From: Pseudorhodoferax sp047601025
GTDB lineage: Bacteria > Pseudomonadota > Gammaproteobacteria > Burkholderiales > Burkholderiaceae_C
Length of the DNA stretch: 64,000 bases
Assembly (NCBI RefSeq): GCF_047601025.1
Contig: NZ_JASGJZ010000001.1
Location: forward strand, 496,001 to 560,000
Direction: 5' to 3'
Position numbers and translations under genes: made by a program. Each line of letters begins with the position of its first letter. Position 1 is the stretch's first letter. Positions 8,298 to 17,094 of this stretch are shown piece after piece. The notes beneath the pieces are model-generated. The model saw only the letters and a list, made by a program, of their open reading frames with translations. It was not told where the DNA came from and searched no databases.

Positions 8298-9458
8298 TCA
8301 GAACGAGCGCGGCAGCCCGAGGATGTGCTCGGCCACGAACGAGTAGATCAGGTTCGTGGAGATCGGCGCCACCTGGTACAGCCGGGTCTCGCGGAACTTG
8401 CGCTCGATGTCGTATTCCTTGGCGAAGCCGAAGCCGCCGTGCGTCTGCAGGCAGACGTTGGCCGCCTCCCAGCTGGCCTTGGCCGCCAGGTACTTGGCCA
8501 TGTTGGCCTGCGCGCCGCAGTTCTGGTGCGCGTCGTAGCGCTTGCAGGCCTCGAAGCGCATCAGGTTGGCCGCCTCGACTTCGATCAGCGCGTCGGCGAT
8601 CGGGAACTGCACGCCCTGGTTCTGGCCGATCGGCCGGTCGAACACGACGCGCTCGCTGGCGTACTTGCGCGCCCGCTCGATGAACCAGTAGCCGTCGCCG
8701 ATGCACTCGGCGGCGATCAGCGTGCGCTCGGCGTTCAGCCCGTCCAGGATGTACTTGAAGCCCCGGCCTTCCTGGCCGATCAGGTTCTCCTCGGGAATCT
8801 CCAGGTTCTCGAAGAACAGCTCGTTGGTCTCGTGGTTCACGAGGTTGGGGATCGGCCGCACGGTCAGGCCGTTGCCGGTGGCCTGGTGCAGGTCGACGAT
8901 GAAGATCGACATGCCCTCGGACTTCTTCTTCACCTCGGCCAGCGGCGTGGTGCGCGCCAGCAGGATCATCAGGTCGGAGTGCTGCACGCGGCTGATCCAG
9001 ACCTTCTGGCCGTTGACGACGTAGCGGTCGCCCTTCTTGACGGCGGTGGTCTTGATCTTGGTGGTGTCGGTGCCGGTGGTCGGCTCCGTGACGGCCATGG
9101 ACTGGATGCGCAGCTTGCCGGCGGCGATGCCGGGCAGGTACTTGTCTTTCTGCGCCTTGGAGCCGTTGCGCAGCAGCGTGCCCATGTTGTACATCTGGCC
9201 GTGCACCGCGCCGGCGTTGCCGCCGGAGCGGTTGATCTCCTCCATGATCACCGAGGCGGCGGTCAGGCCCAGGCCGGTGCCGCCGTACTCCTCGGGGATC
9301 ATCGCGGCCAGCCAGCCGGCCTGGATCAGCGCGTCGACGAAGGCCTCGGGATAGGCGTCGTCGGCATCGATCTTGCGGAAGTACTCGTCCGGGAACTGCC
9401 GGCACAGCTGGCGCACGGCGTCGCGGATCTCCTGGTGGTCGTCGCTCTCGTTGAACAT
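8298..9458 (-). CDS. Acyl-CoA dehydrogenase
   Basis: The 386-residue flavoenzyme has the acyl-CoA dehydrogenase layout: an N-terminal helical domain, MAVTEPTTGTDTTKIKT and VWISRVQHSD in the FAD-binding middle part, and the C-terminal four-helix bundle with QTHGGFGFAKEYDIER. The usual YEGT catalytic loop reads YQVAPIST, so the glutamate used by most members is absent. Instead E244 in GLNAERTLIA lines up with the base of isovaleryl- and long-chain acyl-CoA dehydrogenases. EtfAB is encoded in the same operon. Confidence 0.95.
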   Translation of the reverse strand: MFNESDDHQEIRDAVRQLCRQFPDEYFRKIDADDAYPEAFVDALIQAGWLAAMIPEEYGGTGLGLTAASVIMEEINRSGGNAGAVHGQMYNMGTLLRNGSKAQKDKYLPGIAAGKLRIQSMAVTEPTTGTDTTKIKTTAVKKGDRYVVNGQKVWISRVQHSDLMILLARTTPLAEVKKKSEGMSIFIVDLHQATGNGLTVRPIPNLVNHETNELFFENLEIPEENLIGQEGRGFKYILDGLNAERTLIAAECIGDGYWFIERARKYASERVVFDRPIGQNQGVQFPIADALIEVEAANLMRFEACKRYDAHQNCGAQANMAKYLAAKASWEAANVCLQTHGGFGFAKEYDIERKFRETRLYQVAPISTNLIYSFVAEHILGLPRSF

Positions 9459-9504
9459 GGTTCGGTCTCCTGGGGTCTGGGGGTTGGACTTGCGGGATTC
9501 GGAT

Positions 9505-10353
9505 TCAGTACAGGGTGACGGTGGCGTCCATCGCCAGCAGGCCGTCTTCGGTGCGGGCCCACAGCTTCACGGTGTCGCCGTCCTGCCGTCCGCAGACGGC
9601 GAACGGCGCGGTGTCCAGCAGCGGCTTGACGGCGCGGAACTGGAAGGTCTTCACGCGCGCCTCGGGCAGTTGGCGGCGCAGCAGGTCCAGCAGCAGCGTG
9701 GCGATCAGCGGGCCGTGCACGACCAGGCCGGCGTAGCCCTCGACCTCGGTGACGTACTGGCGGTCGTAGTGGATGCGGTGGCCGTTGAAGGTCAGCGCCG
9801 AATAGCGGAACAGCAGCACGGGGTCGGGCACGATGCGGCGCTCCCACTGCGCGTCGGCGGGCGCGGCCACGCCGGCCGGCACGGGCTCGCCGGGCGCCGG
9901 CATGTCGCGGTAGACGATGTCCTGCTCTTCCAGGATCGCGAGCTGGCCGTCGCCGCGCACCTCGTGGCGCACGTTCACGAACACCAGCGGGCCGGTGCGG
10001 CCTTCCTTGAGCCGCACGTCCAGGATGCGCGAGGTGCGCGACAGCACCTGGCCCACGTGCAGCGGCGCCGGGAACTCGATGCGGCTGCCGGCCCACATGC
10101 GCCGCGGCAGCGGCACCGGCGGCAGGAAGCCGCCGCGCTGCGGATGGCCGTCGGGCCCGACCTGCGACTGGCGCGCCACCGGCAGGAAGTACAGCCAGTG
10201 CCAGCAGGGCGACAGCACGTCGCCGGGCCTGGGCGCCGCGTCGTCGCGGTCCAGCGTCGCGGCGAGCGCGCGCACGGGCGCGGCCGTGGCCACGTCCTCC
10301 AGCGTCTCGGTGCGGCCGATCCAGCCGCGCAGGTGGTCGATGTCCAATGCCAT
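9505..10353 (-). CDS. MaoC/HTD2-type hot-dog hydratase (mesaconyl-C4-CoA hydratase-like)
   Basis: This 282-residue protein has a double hot-dog fold. The C-terminal half carries the hydratase-2 signature FNGHRIHYDRQYV, followed by GYAGLVVHGPLIATLL. The N-terminal half is the FAS1-like dehydratase domain. The architecture matches mesaconyl-C4-CoA hydratase and HTD2 proteins. The ATG at 10353 (MALDIDHL) is chosen over upstream in-frame codons because it is near the end of the divergent promoter region. It is the first gene of the operon. Confidence 0.85.
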   Translation of the reverse strand: MALDIDHLRGWIGRTETLEDVATAAPVRALAATLDRDDAAPRPGDVLSPCWHWLYFLPVARQSQVGPDGHPQRGGFLPPVPLPRRMWAGSRIEFPAPLHVGQVLSRTSRILDVRLKEGRTGPLVFVNVRHEVRGDGQLAILEEQDIVYRDMPAPGEPVPAGVAAPADAQWERRIVPDPVLLFRYSALTFNGHRIHYDRQYVTEVEGYAGLVVHGPLIATLLLDLLRRQLPEARVKTFQFRAVKPLLDTAPFAVCGRQDGDTVKLWARTEDGLLAMDATVTLY

Positions 10354-10459
10354 CCAGTGTCTCCTCGTTGTGCGATGGTTGCGCATTCTGCAAGCCGCGC
10401 AGCTATCTGTGAAATACTTTGTGCGGCTAACAGCTAGCTGGATCCCATCTACATCGACC
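10354..10459. promoter_or_regulatory. Divergent promoter region between the hydratase operon and its LysR gene
   Basis: This 106-nt region separates divergent starts, the usual place for a LysR binding site. It is AT-richer than its surroundings and holds AGCTA at 10401 and the palindrome AGCTAGCT at 10432-10439. Either could be part of the LysR site; the exact operator is not certain. Confidence 0.5.
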
Positions 10460-11395
10460 ATGGAACTGCGGCAACTGCGCTATTTCGTCGCCGTCAGCGA
10501 GGCCGGCAGCCTGCTGAAGGCCTCGGCGCGGCTGCACGTGGCCCAGCCGGCGCTGGGGCAGCAGATCGCCGCGCTGGAACACGAGCTGGGCAGCCGGCTG
10601 TTCGACCGCTCCAGCCGCGGCATGCAACCGACCGAGGCCGGCAAGGTGTTCCTGCAGCACGCGCAGGTGGTACTGGCCGACGTGGAGCGCGCGCGCATGG
10701 CGGTGCGGGCGTCCTCCGCCATCGTCTGCGGCGAGGTCGCCATCGGCCTGCCGACCACGGTGGCGCTGATCGCCACCACGCCGATCCTGCAGGCCTGCCG
10801 GCGCGAGCTGCCGCAGGTGCGGCTCAAGGTGGTGGAAGCCTACAGCGGTTTCCTGCGCGAATGGCTGCTGTCAGGCCGGCTGGACCTGGCGCTGCTGTAC
10901 GGCGACCCGTCCGACGTGATGCTGGCCAAGCAGCCGCTGCTGGAGGACCGGCTGGCGCTCGTCACCGCCCCGCGCAGCGCCCCGCTGCCCGAGGCGCTGC
11001 CGCTGCCGGCGCTGCAGGACTGGCCGCTGGTGCTGCCGGGCAGCGAGCACGGGCTGCGCCGCATCATCGACGAGGCTTGCGCTCCGCTGGGCCTGGCGCT
11101 GCACGTGGTGGCCGAGATCGAGTCCCTGCCCAGCGTCAAGAAGGCGGTGCAGGCGCGCATCGGCAGTACCGTGCTGCCGATGGGCGCGGTGGCCGAGGAG
11201 GTGGCGGCCGGCACGCTGTGCGCCGCCGCCATCGACAGCCCGCGCATGGCGCGCCGCGTGCTGTGCGCGACCAACCTCTCGCGCCCGCCCACCGCGGCGG
11301 CCACGGCCGTGAACGCGCTGGTGCAGCGGGTGCTGCAGGAGATGGTGGCCGGCGGCACCTGGCCGGCACGCTGGATCGGCGCCGCGAAGCCGTAG
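10460..11395 (+). CDS. LysR-family transcriptional regulator
   Basis: The 311-residue protein has the N-terminal winged helix-turn-helix (MELRQLRYFVAVSEAGSLLK, then VAQPALGQQIAALEHELGSRLF) and a periplasmic-binding-like effector domain from about residue 90. The helix-turn-helix resembles the Nac/Cbl branch. It is transcribed divergently from the hydratase-dehydrogenase-CoA-transferase operon and most likely controls it in response to a pathway acid or CoA ester. Confidence 0.93.
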   Translation: MELRQLRYFVAVSEAGSLLKASARLHVAQPALGQQIAALEHELGSRLFDRSSRGMQPTEAGKVFLQHAQVVLADVERARMAVRASSAIVCGEVAIGLPTTVALIATTPILQACRRELPQVRLKVVEAYSGFLREWLLSGRLDLALLYGDPSDVMLAKQPLLEDRLALVTAPRSAPLPEALPLPALQDWPLVLPGSEHGLRRIIDEACAPLGLALHVVAEIESLPSVKKAVQARIGSTVLPMGAVAEEVAAGTLCAAAIDSPRMARRVLCATNLSRPPTAAATAVNALVQRVLQEMVAGGTWPARWIGAAKP

Positions 11396-11418
11396 CCCCG
11401 CTGATAATCCCGGCGACC

Positions 11419-11790
11419 ATGCGCTGCGCCGCCCGCTTCCGTTCGCTCGCCCACGGCCTGATCGGCCGCGCGGCGCTGCTGTGGTTCGGGCTGGCGCTGC
11501 TGGCCGCCGCCGCGTCGCCGCTGGTGCATCCGCAGGCGATGGAGCTGGTCTGCTCGGCCGGCGGCAGCGTCAAGCTGCTCGTGCACACCGACGACGGCGT
11601 GCAGGAGATGGGCGCCTCGCACCTGGACTGCGCGGCCTGCCTGCCGGCCGGTGGCGCGCCACCGGCACCCGCCGCGCTGCGATGGCCGCCGCCGGCGCCG
11701 CCCGGCCACGCGCTGCGACCCATCGTAGCTGCGCGCACCGCGTCGGCCGCGGCCGCGCCGCTGCCGGCACGCGGGCCGCCCGCGGCCTGA
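11419..11790 (+). CDS. Small DUF2946-like exported protein
   Basis: This 123-residue protein has an N-terminal hydrophobic segment (ALLWFGLALLAAAASPLV), then a conserved cysteine (LVCSAGG) and HLDCAACLP, the cysteine pattern of DUF2946 proteins often found near copper genes. The C-terminus is Ala/Pro-rich. It lies 239 nt before a copper-chaperone fusion gene on the same strand, which fits a role in copper handling, but the biochemical function is unknown. Confidence 0.65.
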   Translation: MRCAARFRSLAHGLIGRAALLWFGLALLAAAASPLVHPQAMELVCSAGGSVKLLVHTDDGVQEMGASHLDCAACLPAGGAPPAPAALRWPPPAPPGHALRPIVAARTASAAAAPLPARGPPAA

Positions 11791-12029
11791 GCTTCGCGCA
11801 CCGTCCGTCCGTCGCCGCGGCCGCGCATCGCACGGCGCCCCCGCGACGCCCGGGCCGACTGCGCTCCGCCTGGCGGCCGCACGGTGGCCGCTCGGCACGC
11901 CCGTCGCCGCCAGTGGCGTCGACGACTGGACGACGACCCGTACCGGAATTTCCTCCGGCCCGCAGCGCATAGACACGCGCACCGCGGAGCCGAGACCCGA
12001 GCCCCCTCTTTCCCCAAAAGGACGACACC

Positions 12030-12917
12030 ATGCCGACCTCCGCCCACCCGATCGCCCGCTGCATCGCCGCCGGCGCCCTGCTCTGCGGCGCCAGCGCCTT
12101 CGCCCACGTCGCACTGCCGCCGGGCGGCGCCACCGCCGGCAGCGACTACGAGGCCGCGTTCCGCGTCGGCCATGCCTGCCAGGGCGCCAAGGCCACCACC
12201 GGCCTGACCGTCCGCCTGCCGCCCCAGGGCTTCACGCTGCTGGACGTGCCCGCACGCACCGGCTGGAAGATCGAACGCGACGCCGGCACCGTGCGCTGGA
12301 CCGCCGACAGCGCGGCCAGCGCCCTGCCCGCGGACCAGCCCGCCGAATTCGTGCTGCGCGGCAGGCTGGGCAGCACGCCCGGCCCGCTGTACTTCAAGGT
12401 GCTGCAGCACTGCGACACCGGCAGCACCGACTGGGCCCAGTTGCCCAGCGGCGCGGCCGGCGAGAAGCTGCCCCTGCCGGCCGCACGGCTGGACGTGCTG
12501 CCGCCCGGCGTGGCCGCCGTGCACGTGCAGGACGGCTGGGTGCGCGCCAGCGTGCCCGGCCAGCGCGGCACCGGCGCCTTCATGAAGCTGCAGGCCCCGG
12601 CCGGCGCCCGCCTGGTGGCCGTCGAGTCGCCGGCCGCCGGCGTGGCCGAGGTGCACGAGATGAAGCTGGAAGGCGACGTCATGCGCATGCGCGCGGTCGA
12701 CGCCCTGCCGCTGCCGCCGCGGCAGACCGTCGAACTGAAGCCAGGCGGCTACCACGTGATGCTGATGGACCTGAAGCAAGCGCTGCCCGCCGGCAGCACG
12801 GTACCGCTGACGCTGCGCTTCAAGGACGCGGCGGGCGCCGACGCCCGCCTGGAAGTCGAGCTGCCCGTGCGCAGCGCGCCGGCGCAGGCGGCCGCAGGCG
12901 CCGGCCACCGGCACTGA
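12030..12917 (+). CDS. Periplasmic copper protein: YcnI (DUF1775) domain fused to PCu(A)C chaperone domain
   Basis: The 295-residue protein has a signal peptide ending near SAFA, so the mature protein begins with HVALPP, the N-terminal copper-binding histidine of YcnI domains. DUF1775 spans about 26-165. A PCu(A)C domain follows, with the ligands spread over GAFMKLQ, EVHEMKL and GGYHVMLMDL (the M-HxM-HxM pattern). PCu(A)C proteins deliver copper to cytochrome oxidase. The start has AAAAGGA upstream at 12015-12021. The tail GHRH may also bind metal. Confidence 0.9.
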   Translation: MPTSAHPIARCIAAGALLCGASAFAHVALPPGGATAGSDYEAAFRVGHACQGAKATTGLTVRLPPQGFTLLDVPARTGWKIERDAGTVRWTADSAASALPADQPAEFVLRGRLGSTPGPLYFKVLQHCDTGSTDWAQLPSGAAGEKLPLPAARLDVLPPGVAAVHVQDGWVRASVPGQRGTGAFMKLQAPAGARLVAVESPAAGVAEVHEMKLEGDVMRMRAVDALPLPPRQTVELKPGGYHVMLMDLKQALPAGSTVPLTLRFKDAAGADARLEVELPVRSAPAQAAAGAGHRH

Positions 12918-12930
12918 CGCACGACCGGCA

Positions 12931-12967
12931 TGCCGGGGAGACCCGGGATATCCCCGATGCCCCGGCA
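12931..12967 (+). terminator. GC-rich hairpin after the copper gene (possible terminator, no T-tract)
   Basis: TGCCGGGG at 12931-12938 pairs with CCCCGGCA at 12960-12967, with further pairing inside. It begins 13 nt after the copper protein stop. No run of T follows, so termination is uncertain. From here to 13184 I see no gene. Confidence 0.35.
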
Positions 12968-13184
12968 GGCGCCAGCGTGAACTCGCTCACGGCACGTTCA
13001 TACGCGCCCGGTATTCTCCAACCCCGCCTGTCCATGCGAACACATGGGCAAAGGAGACTGGGCCTCTCCCGCTCGCCCGGAGCGAAACCCGGGCGCCAAT
13101 TCCACGCTCCGCCGCCTGCCGGCGGGGCGTCCGCGCAGCAAGCGCCGCGGTCCTCCACACGATTCCACGACCACCCGGAAAGCA

Positions 13185-13214
13185 AAAAGGGCAGCCCGCA
13201 TGGGCTGCCCTTTT
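13185..13214 (-). terminator. Intrinsic terminator of tRNA-Thr
   Basis: A perfect 13-bp stem (13185-13197 with 13202-13214, loop 13198-13201) is flanked by an A/T run. Read on the minus strand it lies 10 nt after the tRNA 3' end and finishes in a run of T, the form of a rho-independent terminator. Confidence 0.85.
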
Positions 13215-13224
13215 CAACATCGAG

Positions 13225-13300
13225 TGGTGCCGGCAAGAGGAGTCGAACCCCCGACCTTCGCATTACGAATGCGCTGCTCTACCAACTGAGCTATGCCGGC
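13225..13300 (-). tRNA. tRNA-Thr (anticodon CGT)
   Basis: The 76-nt minus-strand sequence folds as a cloverleaf: acceptor GCCGGCA pairs with TGCCGGC, the D-arm contains AGCTCAGTTGGTAGAGC, the anticodon loop is TTCGTAA with CGT, and the T-arm contains GGTTCGACTCC. The 3' CCA is encoded. Confidence 0.96.
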
Positions 13301-13367
13301 CGAAACCGAAACTGCCTGCCGCTGGCAGCAGGCAAAGCCTGCTCCGGCGAAGCCCGCGATTATAGCT

Positions 13368-14375
13368 TTACTTTTCCAGGTGATAGCGCGTGACGCGCTC
13401 GACCTCGTTCTTCGAGCCCAGGATCACGCTCACGCGCTCGTGCAGCTTGGCCGGCTGCACGTCCAGGATGCGCTCGCGGCCGTTGGTGGCGGCGCCGCCG
13501 GCCTGCTCGACCAGCCAGCCCATGGGGTTGGCCTCGTACATCAGGCGCAGCTTGCCCGGCTTCTCGGGCTCGCGCTTGTCCCAGGGATACATGAAGATGC
13601 CGCCGCGCGTCAGGATGCGGTGCACGTCGGCCACCATGCTGGCGACCCAGCGCATGTTGAAGTCCTTGCCGCGCGGGCCTTCCTTGCCGGCCAGGCATTC
13701 GTCGATGTAGCGCTTCACCGGGGCGTCCCAGTGGCGCATGTTGCTCATGTTGATCGCGAATTCCTTGGTGTCCTCGGGAATGCGCAGGTTCTCCTGCGTC
13801 AGCACGAAGGAGCCCTGCTCGCGGTCCAGCGTGAACATGGCCACGCCGTCGCCGACCGTCAGCACCAGCGTGGTCTGCGGGCCGTAGATGCAGTAGCCGG
13901 CCGCGACCTGCTTGCAGCCGGCCTGCAGGAAGTCGGACTCCTGCACGCCGGGATGGTCTTCGGGCTTCTTCAGCACGCTGAAGATGGTGCCGATGCTGAC
14001 GTTCACGTCGATGTTGGACGAGCCGTCCAGCGGATCGAACAGCAGCAGGTATTCGCCCTGGGGATAGCGGTTCGGCACCACGTAGATGCCTTCCATCTCC
14101 TCCGAGGCCATGGCGGCCAGGTGGCCGCCCCATTCGTTGGCCTCGATCAGCACCTCGTTGGCGATGATGTCGAGCTGCTTCTGCAGCTCGCCCTGCACGT
14201 TCTGCGTCTCGGCCGCGCCGAGCACGTCGCCGAGCGCGCCCTTGTTGACGGCGAAGCTGATGCGCTTGCAGGCGCGCGCGACCACCTCCAGCAGCAGGCG
14301 CAGCTGCGCCGGGATGTGGCCGTCCACCCGCTGCTGCTCGACCAGGTAGCGGGTCAGGGAGACTCTCTGGGTCAT
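13368..14375 (-). CDS. fbp: Fructose-1,6-bisphosphatase class I
   Basis: The 335-residue enzyme hydrolyses fructose 1,6-bisphosphate to fructose 6-phosphate in gluconeogenesis or the Calvin cycle. The metal site DPLDGSSNIDVN is intact, as is the substrate region GGIFMYPWDKR. The length is normal. The ATG at 14375 (MTQRVSLTRYLVEQQR) is the family start. It follows pepN on the same strand by 25 nt. Confidence 0.97.
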   Translation of the reverse strand: MTQRVSLTRYLVEQQRVDGHIPAQLRLLLEVVARACKRISFAVNKGALGDVLGAAETQNVQGELQKQLDIIANEVLIEANEWGGHLAAMASEEMEGIYVVPNRYPQGEYLLLFDPLDGSSNIDVNVSIGTIFSVLKKPEDHPGVQESDFLQAGCKQVAAGYCIYGPQTTLVLTVGDGVAMFTLDREQGSFVLTQENLRIPEDTKEFAINMSNMRHWDAPVKRYIDECLAGKEGPRGKDFNMRWVASMVADVHRILTRGGIFMYPWDKREPEKPGKLRLMYEANPMGWLVEQAGGAATNGRERILDVQPAKLHERVSVILGSKNEVERVTRYHLEK

Positions 14376-14400
14376 GGGGATTCCTCGTGGAAATGAAAGA

Positions 14401-17094
14401 TCAGTCGAGCGCGCGGGTGACGACCTCGCGCACGTCGTTGGACAGGTCGGGCTTGGCCGCCACCCGGGCCAGCGCCTCGCGCGCGGCCGTGCGGTAGGGC
14501 TCGGCCAGCTTGCGCCAGCGGTCCAGCGCACGCGCCAGCCGCGCCGCGACCTGCGGGTTGATGCCGTCCAGCTCGATCACGCGCTCGGCCCAGAACACGT
14601 AGCCGGCCGCGTCGCGGCGGTGGAAGCCGCCCGGGTTGGCGTTGCAGTAGCTGAAGATCAGGCTGCGCGCGCGGTTGGGGTTGCGCAGCTGGAAGTCCGG
14701 GTGCGCCATCAGCTGCTTGACGGCCGGCAGCACGTTGCCGTCGCGGTCCGGCGCGCCGGCCTGCAGCGCGAACCACTTGTCCAGCACCAGGGCCTCGTCC
14801 TTGAACATCGCGTGGAAGCGCGCCAGCGCCTGCGCGGCCAGCGGGTGCGCACTGCCGACCAGGGCCGACAGCGCGTTGAAGCGGTCGGTCATGTTGCCGG
14901 CGTCCTTGAAGCGCTGGTAGGCCTTGCCGGGCCAGACCGCATCGCCGCTGGCACGGGCGGCCAGGCACAGCTGGGCCAGCGCCAGGCCGGCCAGCGCGCG
15001 CCGGCCGCTAGAGACCGGATCGGGCCGGTAGGCGCCGTTGTCGCGGTGCGCCTCGTAGGCCCACTGCCAGTCCTCGAACAGGGCCGTGGCCAGTTGCTCG
15101 CGCATGGCGTCGCGCACGGCGTGGATGCGCTGCGGGTCGACCTCCTCCAGCTGCTCGGCCAGGTAGCCCTCGGAGGGCAGCGTCAGCACCAGCTCCTTGA
15201 AGGCCGCGTCCAGCGCCGGGTGGCGCAGCACGGCGCGCATGGCGTCCACGAAGGCGGCGTCCAGCGGCGGCTGCGCGGGGGTCCAGCCCGCGTCGCCGAT
15301 CGCCCGCAGCGCGCGGCGCAGGGCCAGGCGCTGGCCGGCCTCCCAGCGGTTGAACGGGTCGCTGTCGTGCGCCAGCAAGGTCAGCAGCTGGGCATCGGTG
15401 TAGTCGATGTCCAGGATCACCGGCGCCGAGAAGCCGCGCAGCAGCGAGGGCACGGGCTCGGCCGCCAGGCCCTCGAACACCAGTTCGTGGTGCGGCTCGG
15501 TCATCACGAACAGCGCCGGCTGGCCGGTGGCGAGTTCCTGGCCGTCGGCGGCGAGCAGGCCCAGCGCGACCGGGATCACGAAGGGCTCCTTGTGCGGCTG
15601 GCCCGGCGTGGGCGGGCAGCTCTGGGACAGCTGCAGCACGTAGCGGCCGGTGGCGGCGTCGAACCGCCCCGCGGCCTGCACGCGCGGCGTGCCGGCCTGG
15701 CCGTACCAGCGCTTGAACTGCGGCAGCCGGCGCGCGAGCTCGGAGTCCGGGTTGGCGTCGGCGATGGCCTGCGCGAAGTCGTCGCAGGTCACGGCCTGGC
15801 CGTCGTGGCGCGCGAAGTACAGCTTCATGCCCGCCGCGAAGCCCTCGCGGCCGACCAGGGTCTGCATCATGCGCACGACCTCGGCGCCCTTCTCGTAGAC
15901 CGTGACGGTGTAGAAGTTGTTGATCTCGACGTAGCTGTCGGGCCGCACCGGGTGGGCCATCGGGCCGGCGTCCTCGGGGAACTGCGCGGTGCGCAGCACG
16001 CGCACGTCCTCGATGCGCTTGACGGCGCGGGCCGAGGGCTCGGCGCACAGGTCCTGGCTGAACTCCTGGTCGCGGAACACCGTGAGGCCTTCCTTCAGGC
16101 TCAGCTGGAACCAGTCGCGGCAGGTCACGCGGTTGCCGGTCCAGTTGTGGAAGTACTCGTGGCCGACCACCGACTCGATGTTGGCGAAGTCCACATCGGT
16201 CGCGGTGGCCTGGCTGGCCAGCACGTACTTGGTGTTGAAGATGTTCAGGCCCTTGTTCTCCATGGCCCCCATGTTGAAGTCGCTGGTCGCGACGACCATG
16301 AAGCGCTCCAGGTCCAGCGCCAGGCCGAAGCGGGCCTCGTCCCAGGCCACCGAGGCCATCAGCGAGCGCATCGCGTGCTCGGTCTTGTCCAGGTCGCCCG
16401 GGCGCACGTAGACCTGCAGCAGGTGGTCGCCGCCCAGGCGCGAGCGGATGCGCTGCTCGCGCGCGACCAGCTTGCCGGCCACCAGGGCGAACAGGTAGCA
16501 GGGCTTGCGGTGCGGGTCGACCCACTTGGCGTAGTGGCGGTTCTCGTTGCCCTCGCCGGCCAGCGGGCCGTGCTCGACCAGGTTGCCGTTGGACAGCAGC
16601 ACCGGGTAGAGCGTCTTGTCGGCACGGAGCAGGACGGTGTAGCTGGCCATCACGTCCGGACGGTCCAGGAAGTAGGTGATGCGGCGGAAGCCCTCGGCCT
16701 CGCACTGCGTGAAGAACGAGCCGTTGCTGACGTACAGGCCCATCAGCTTGGTGTTCTTGGCCGGCGCGCAGGTGGTGAAGATCTCCAGCGTGAACGGGCC
16801 CGCCTCGGCCGCGGGCAGGTCCTCCAGCACCAGCTGGTCGCCCTCGATGCGGAACGAGGCGCCCTGGCCGTCGACCAGCACGCGCGCCAGGTTCAGTTCC
16901 TCGCCGTCCAGGCGCAGCGGCTGGGCCGGCACGTCCGGGTTGCGGCGCAGCACCATGCGGTTCAGCACGCGGGTCTTGGCCGGGTCCAGGTCGAAGGTCA
17001 GGTCGACCGTGTCGATCCAGAAGGCCGGGGCCTGGTAGTCCTCGCGGCGGATGGCCACGGGCGGTTGGCTCTGCGCATCACGCATGTGCAACAT
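14401..17094 (-). CDS. pepN: Aminopeptidase N (M1 zinc metallopeptidase)
   Basis: The 897-residue cytosolic enzyme removes N-terminal residues from peptides. It carries the GAMEN substrate motif (GAMENKGLNIF) and the zinc site HEYFHNW at about residue 310, with the third ligand Glu in LKEGLTVFRD. The length matches bacterial PepN of the alanyl type. The ATG at 17094 has GGAG upstream and overlaps the end of the HAD gene by 17 nt; a second ATG at 17085 is possible. Confidence 0.97.
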   Translation of the reverse strand: MLHMRDAQSQPPVAIRREDYQAPAFWIDTVDLTFDLDPAKTRVLNRMVLRRNPDVPAQPLRLDGEELNLARVLVDGQGASFRIEGDQLVLEDLPAAEAGPFTLEIFTTCAPAKNTKLMGLYVSNGSFFTQCEAEGFRRITYFLDRPDVMASYTVLLRADKTLYPVLLSNGNLVEHGPLAGEGNENRHYAKWVDPHRKPCYLFALVAGKLVAREQRIRSRLGGDHLLQVYVRPGDLDKTEHAMRSLMASVAWDEARFGLALDLERFMVVATSDFNMGAMENKGLNIFNTKYVLASQATATDVDFANIESVVGHEYFHNWTGNRVTCRDWFQLSLKEGLTVFRDQEFSQDLCAEPSARAVKRIEDVRVLRTAQFPEDAGPMAHPVRPDSYVEINNFYTVTVYEKGAEVVRMMQTLVGREGFAAGMKLYFARHDGQAVTCDDFAQAIADANPDSELARRLPQFKRWYGQAGTPRVQAAGRFDAATGRYVLQLSQSCPPTPGQPHKEPFVIPVALGLLAADGQELATGQPALFVMTEPHHELVFEGLAAEPVPSLLRGFSAPVILDIDYTDAQLLTLLAHDSDPFNRWEAGQRLALRRALRAIGDAGWTPAQPPLDAAFVDAMRAVLRHPALDAAFKELVLTLPSEGYLAEQLEEVDPQRIHAVRDAMREQLATALFEDWQWAYEAHRDNGAYRPDPVSSGRRALAGLALAQLCLAARASGDAVWPGKAYQRFKDAGNMTDRFNALSALVGSAHPLAAQALARFHAMFKDEALVLDKWFALQAGAPDRDGNVLPAVKQLMAHPDFQLRNPNRARSLIFSYCNANPGGFHRRDAAGYVFWAERVIELDGINPQVAARLARALDRWRKLAEPYRTAAREALARVAAKPDLSNDVREVVTRALD

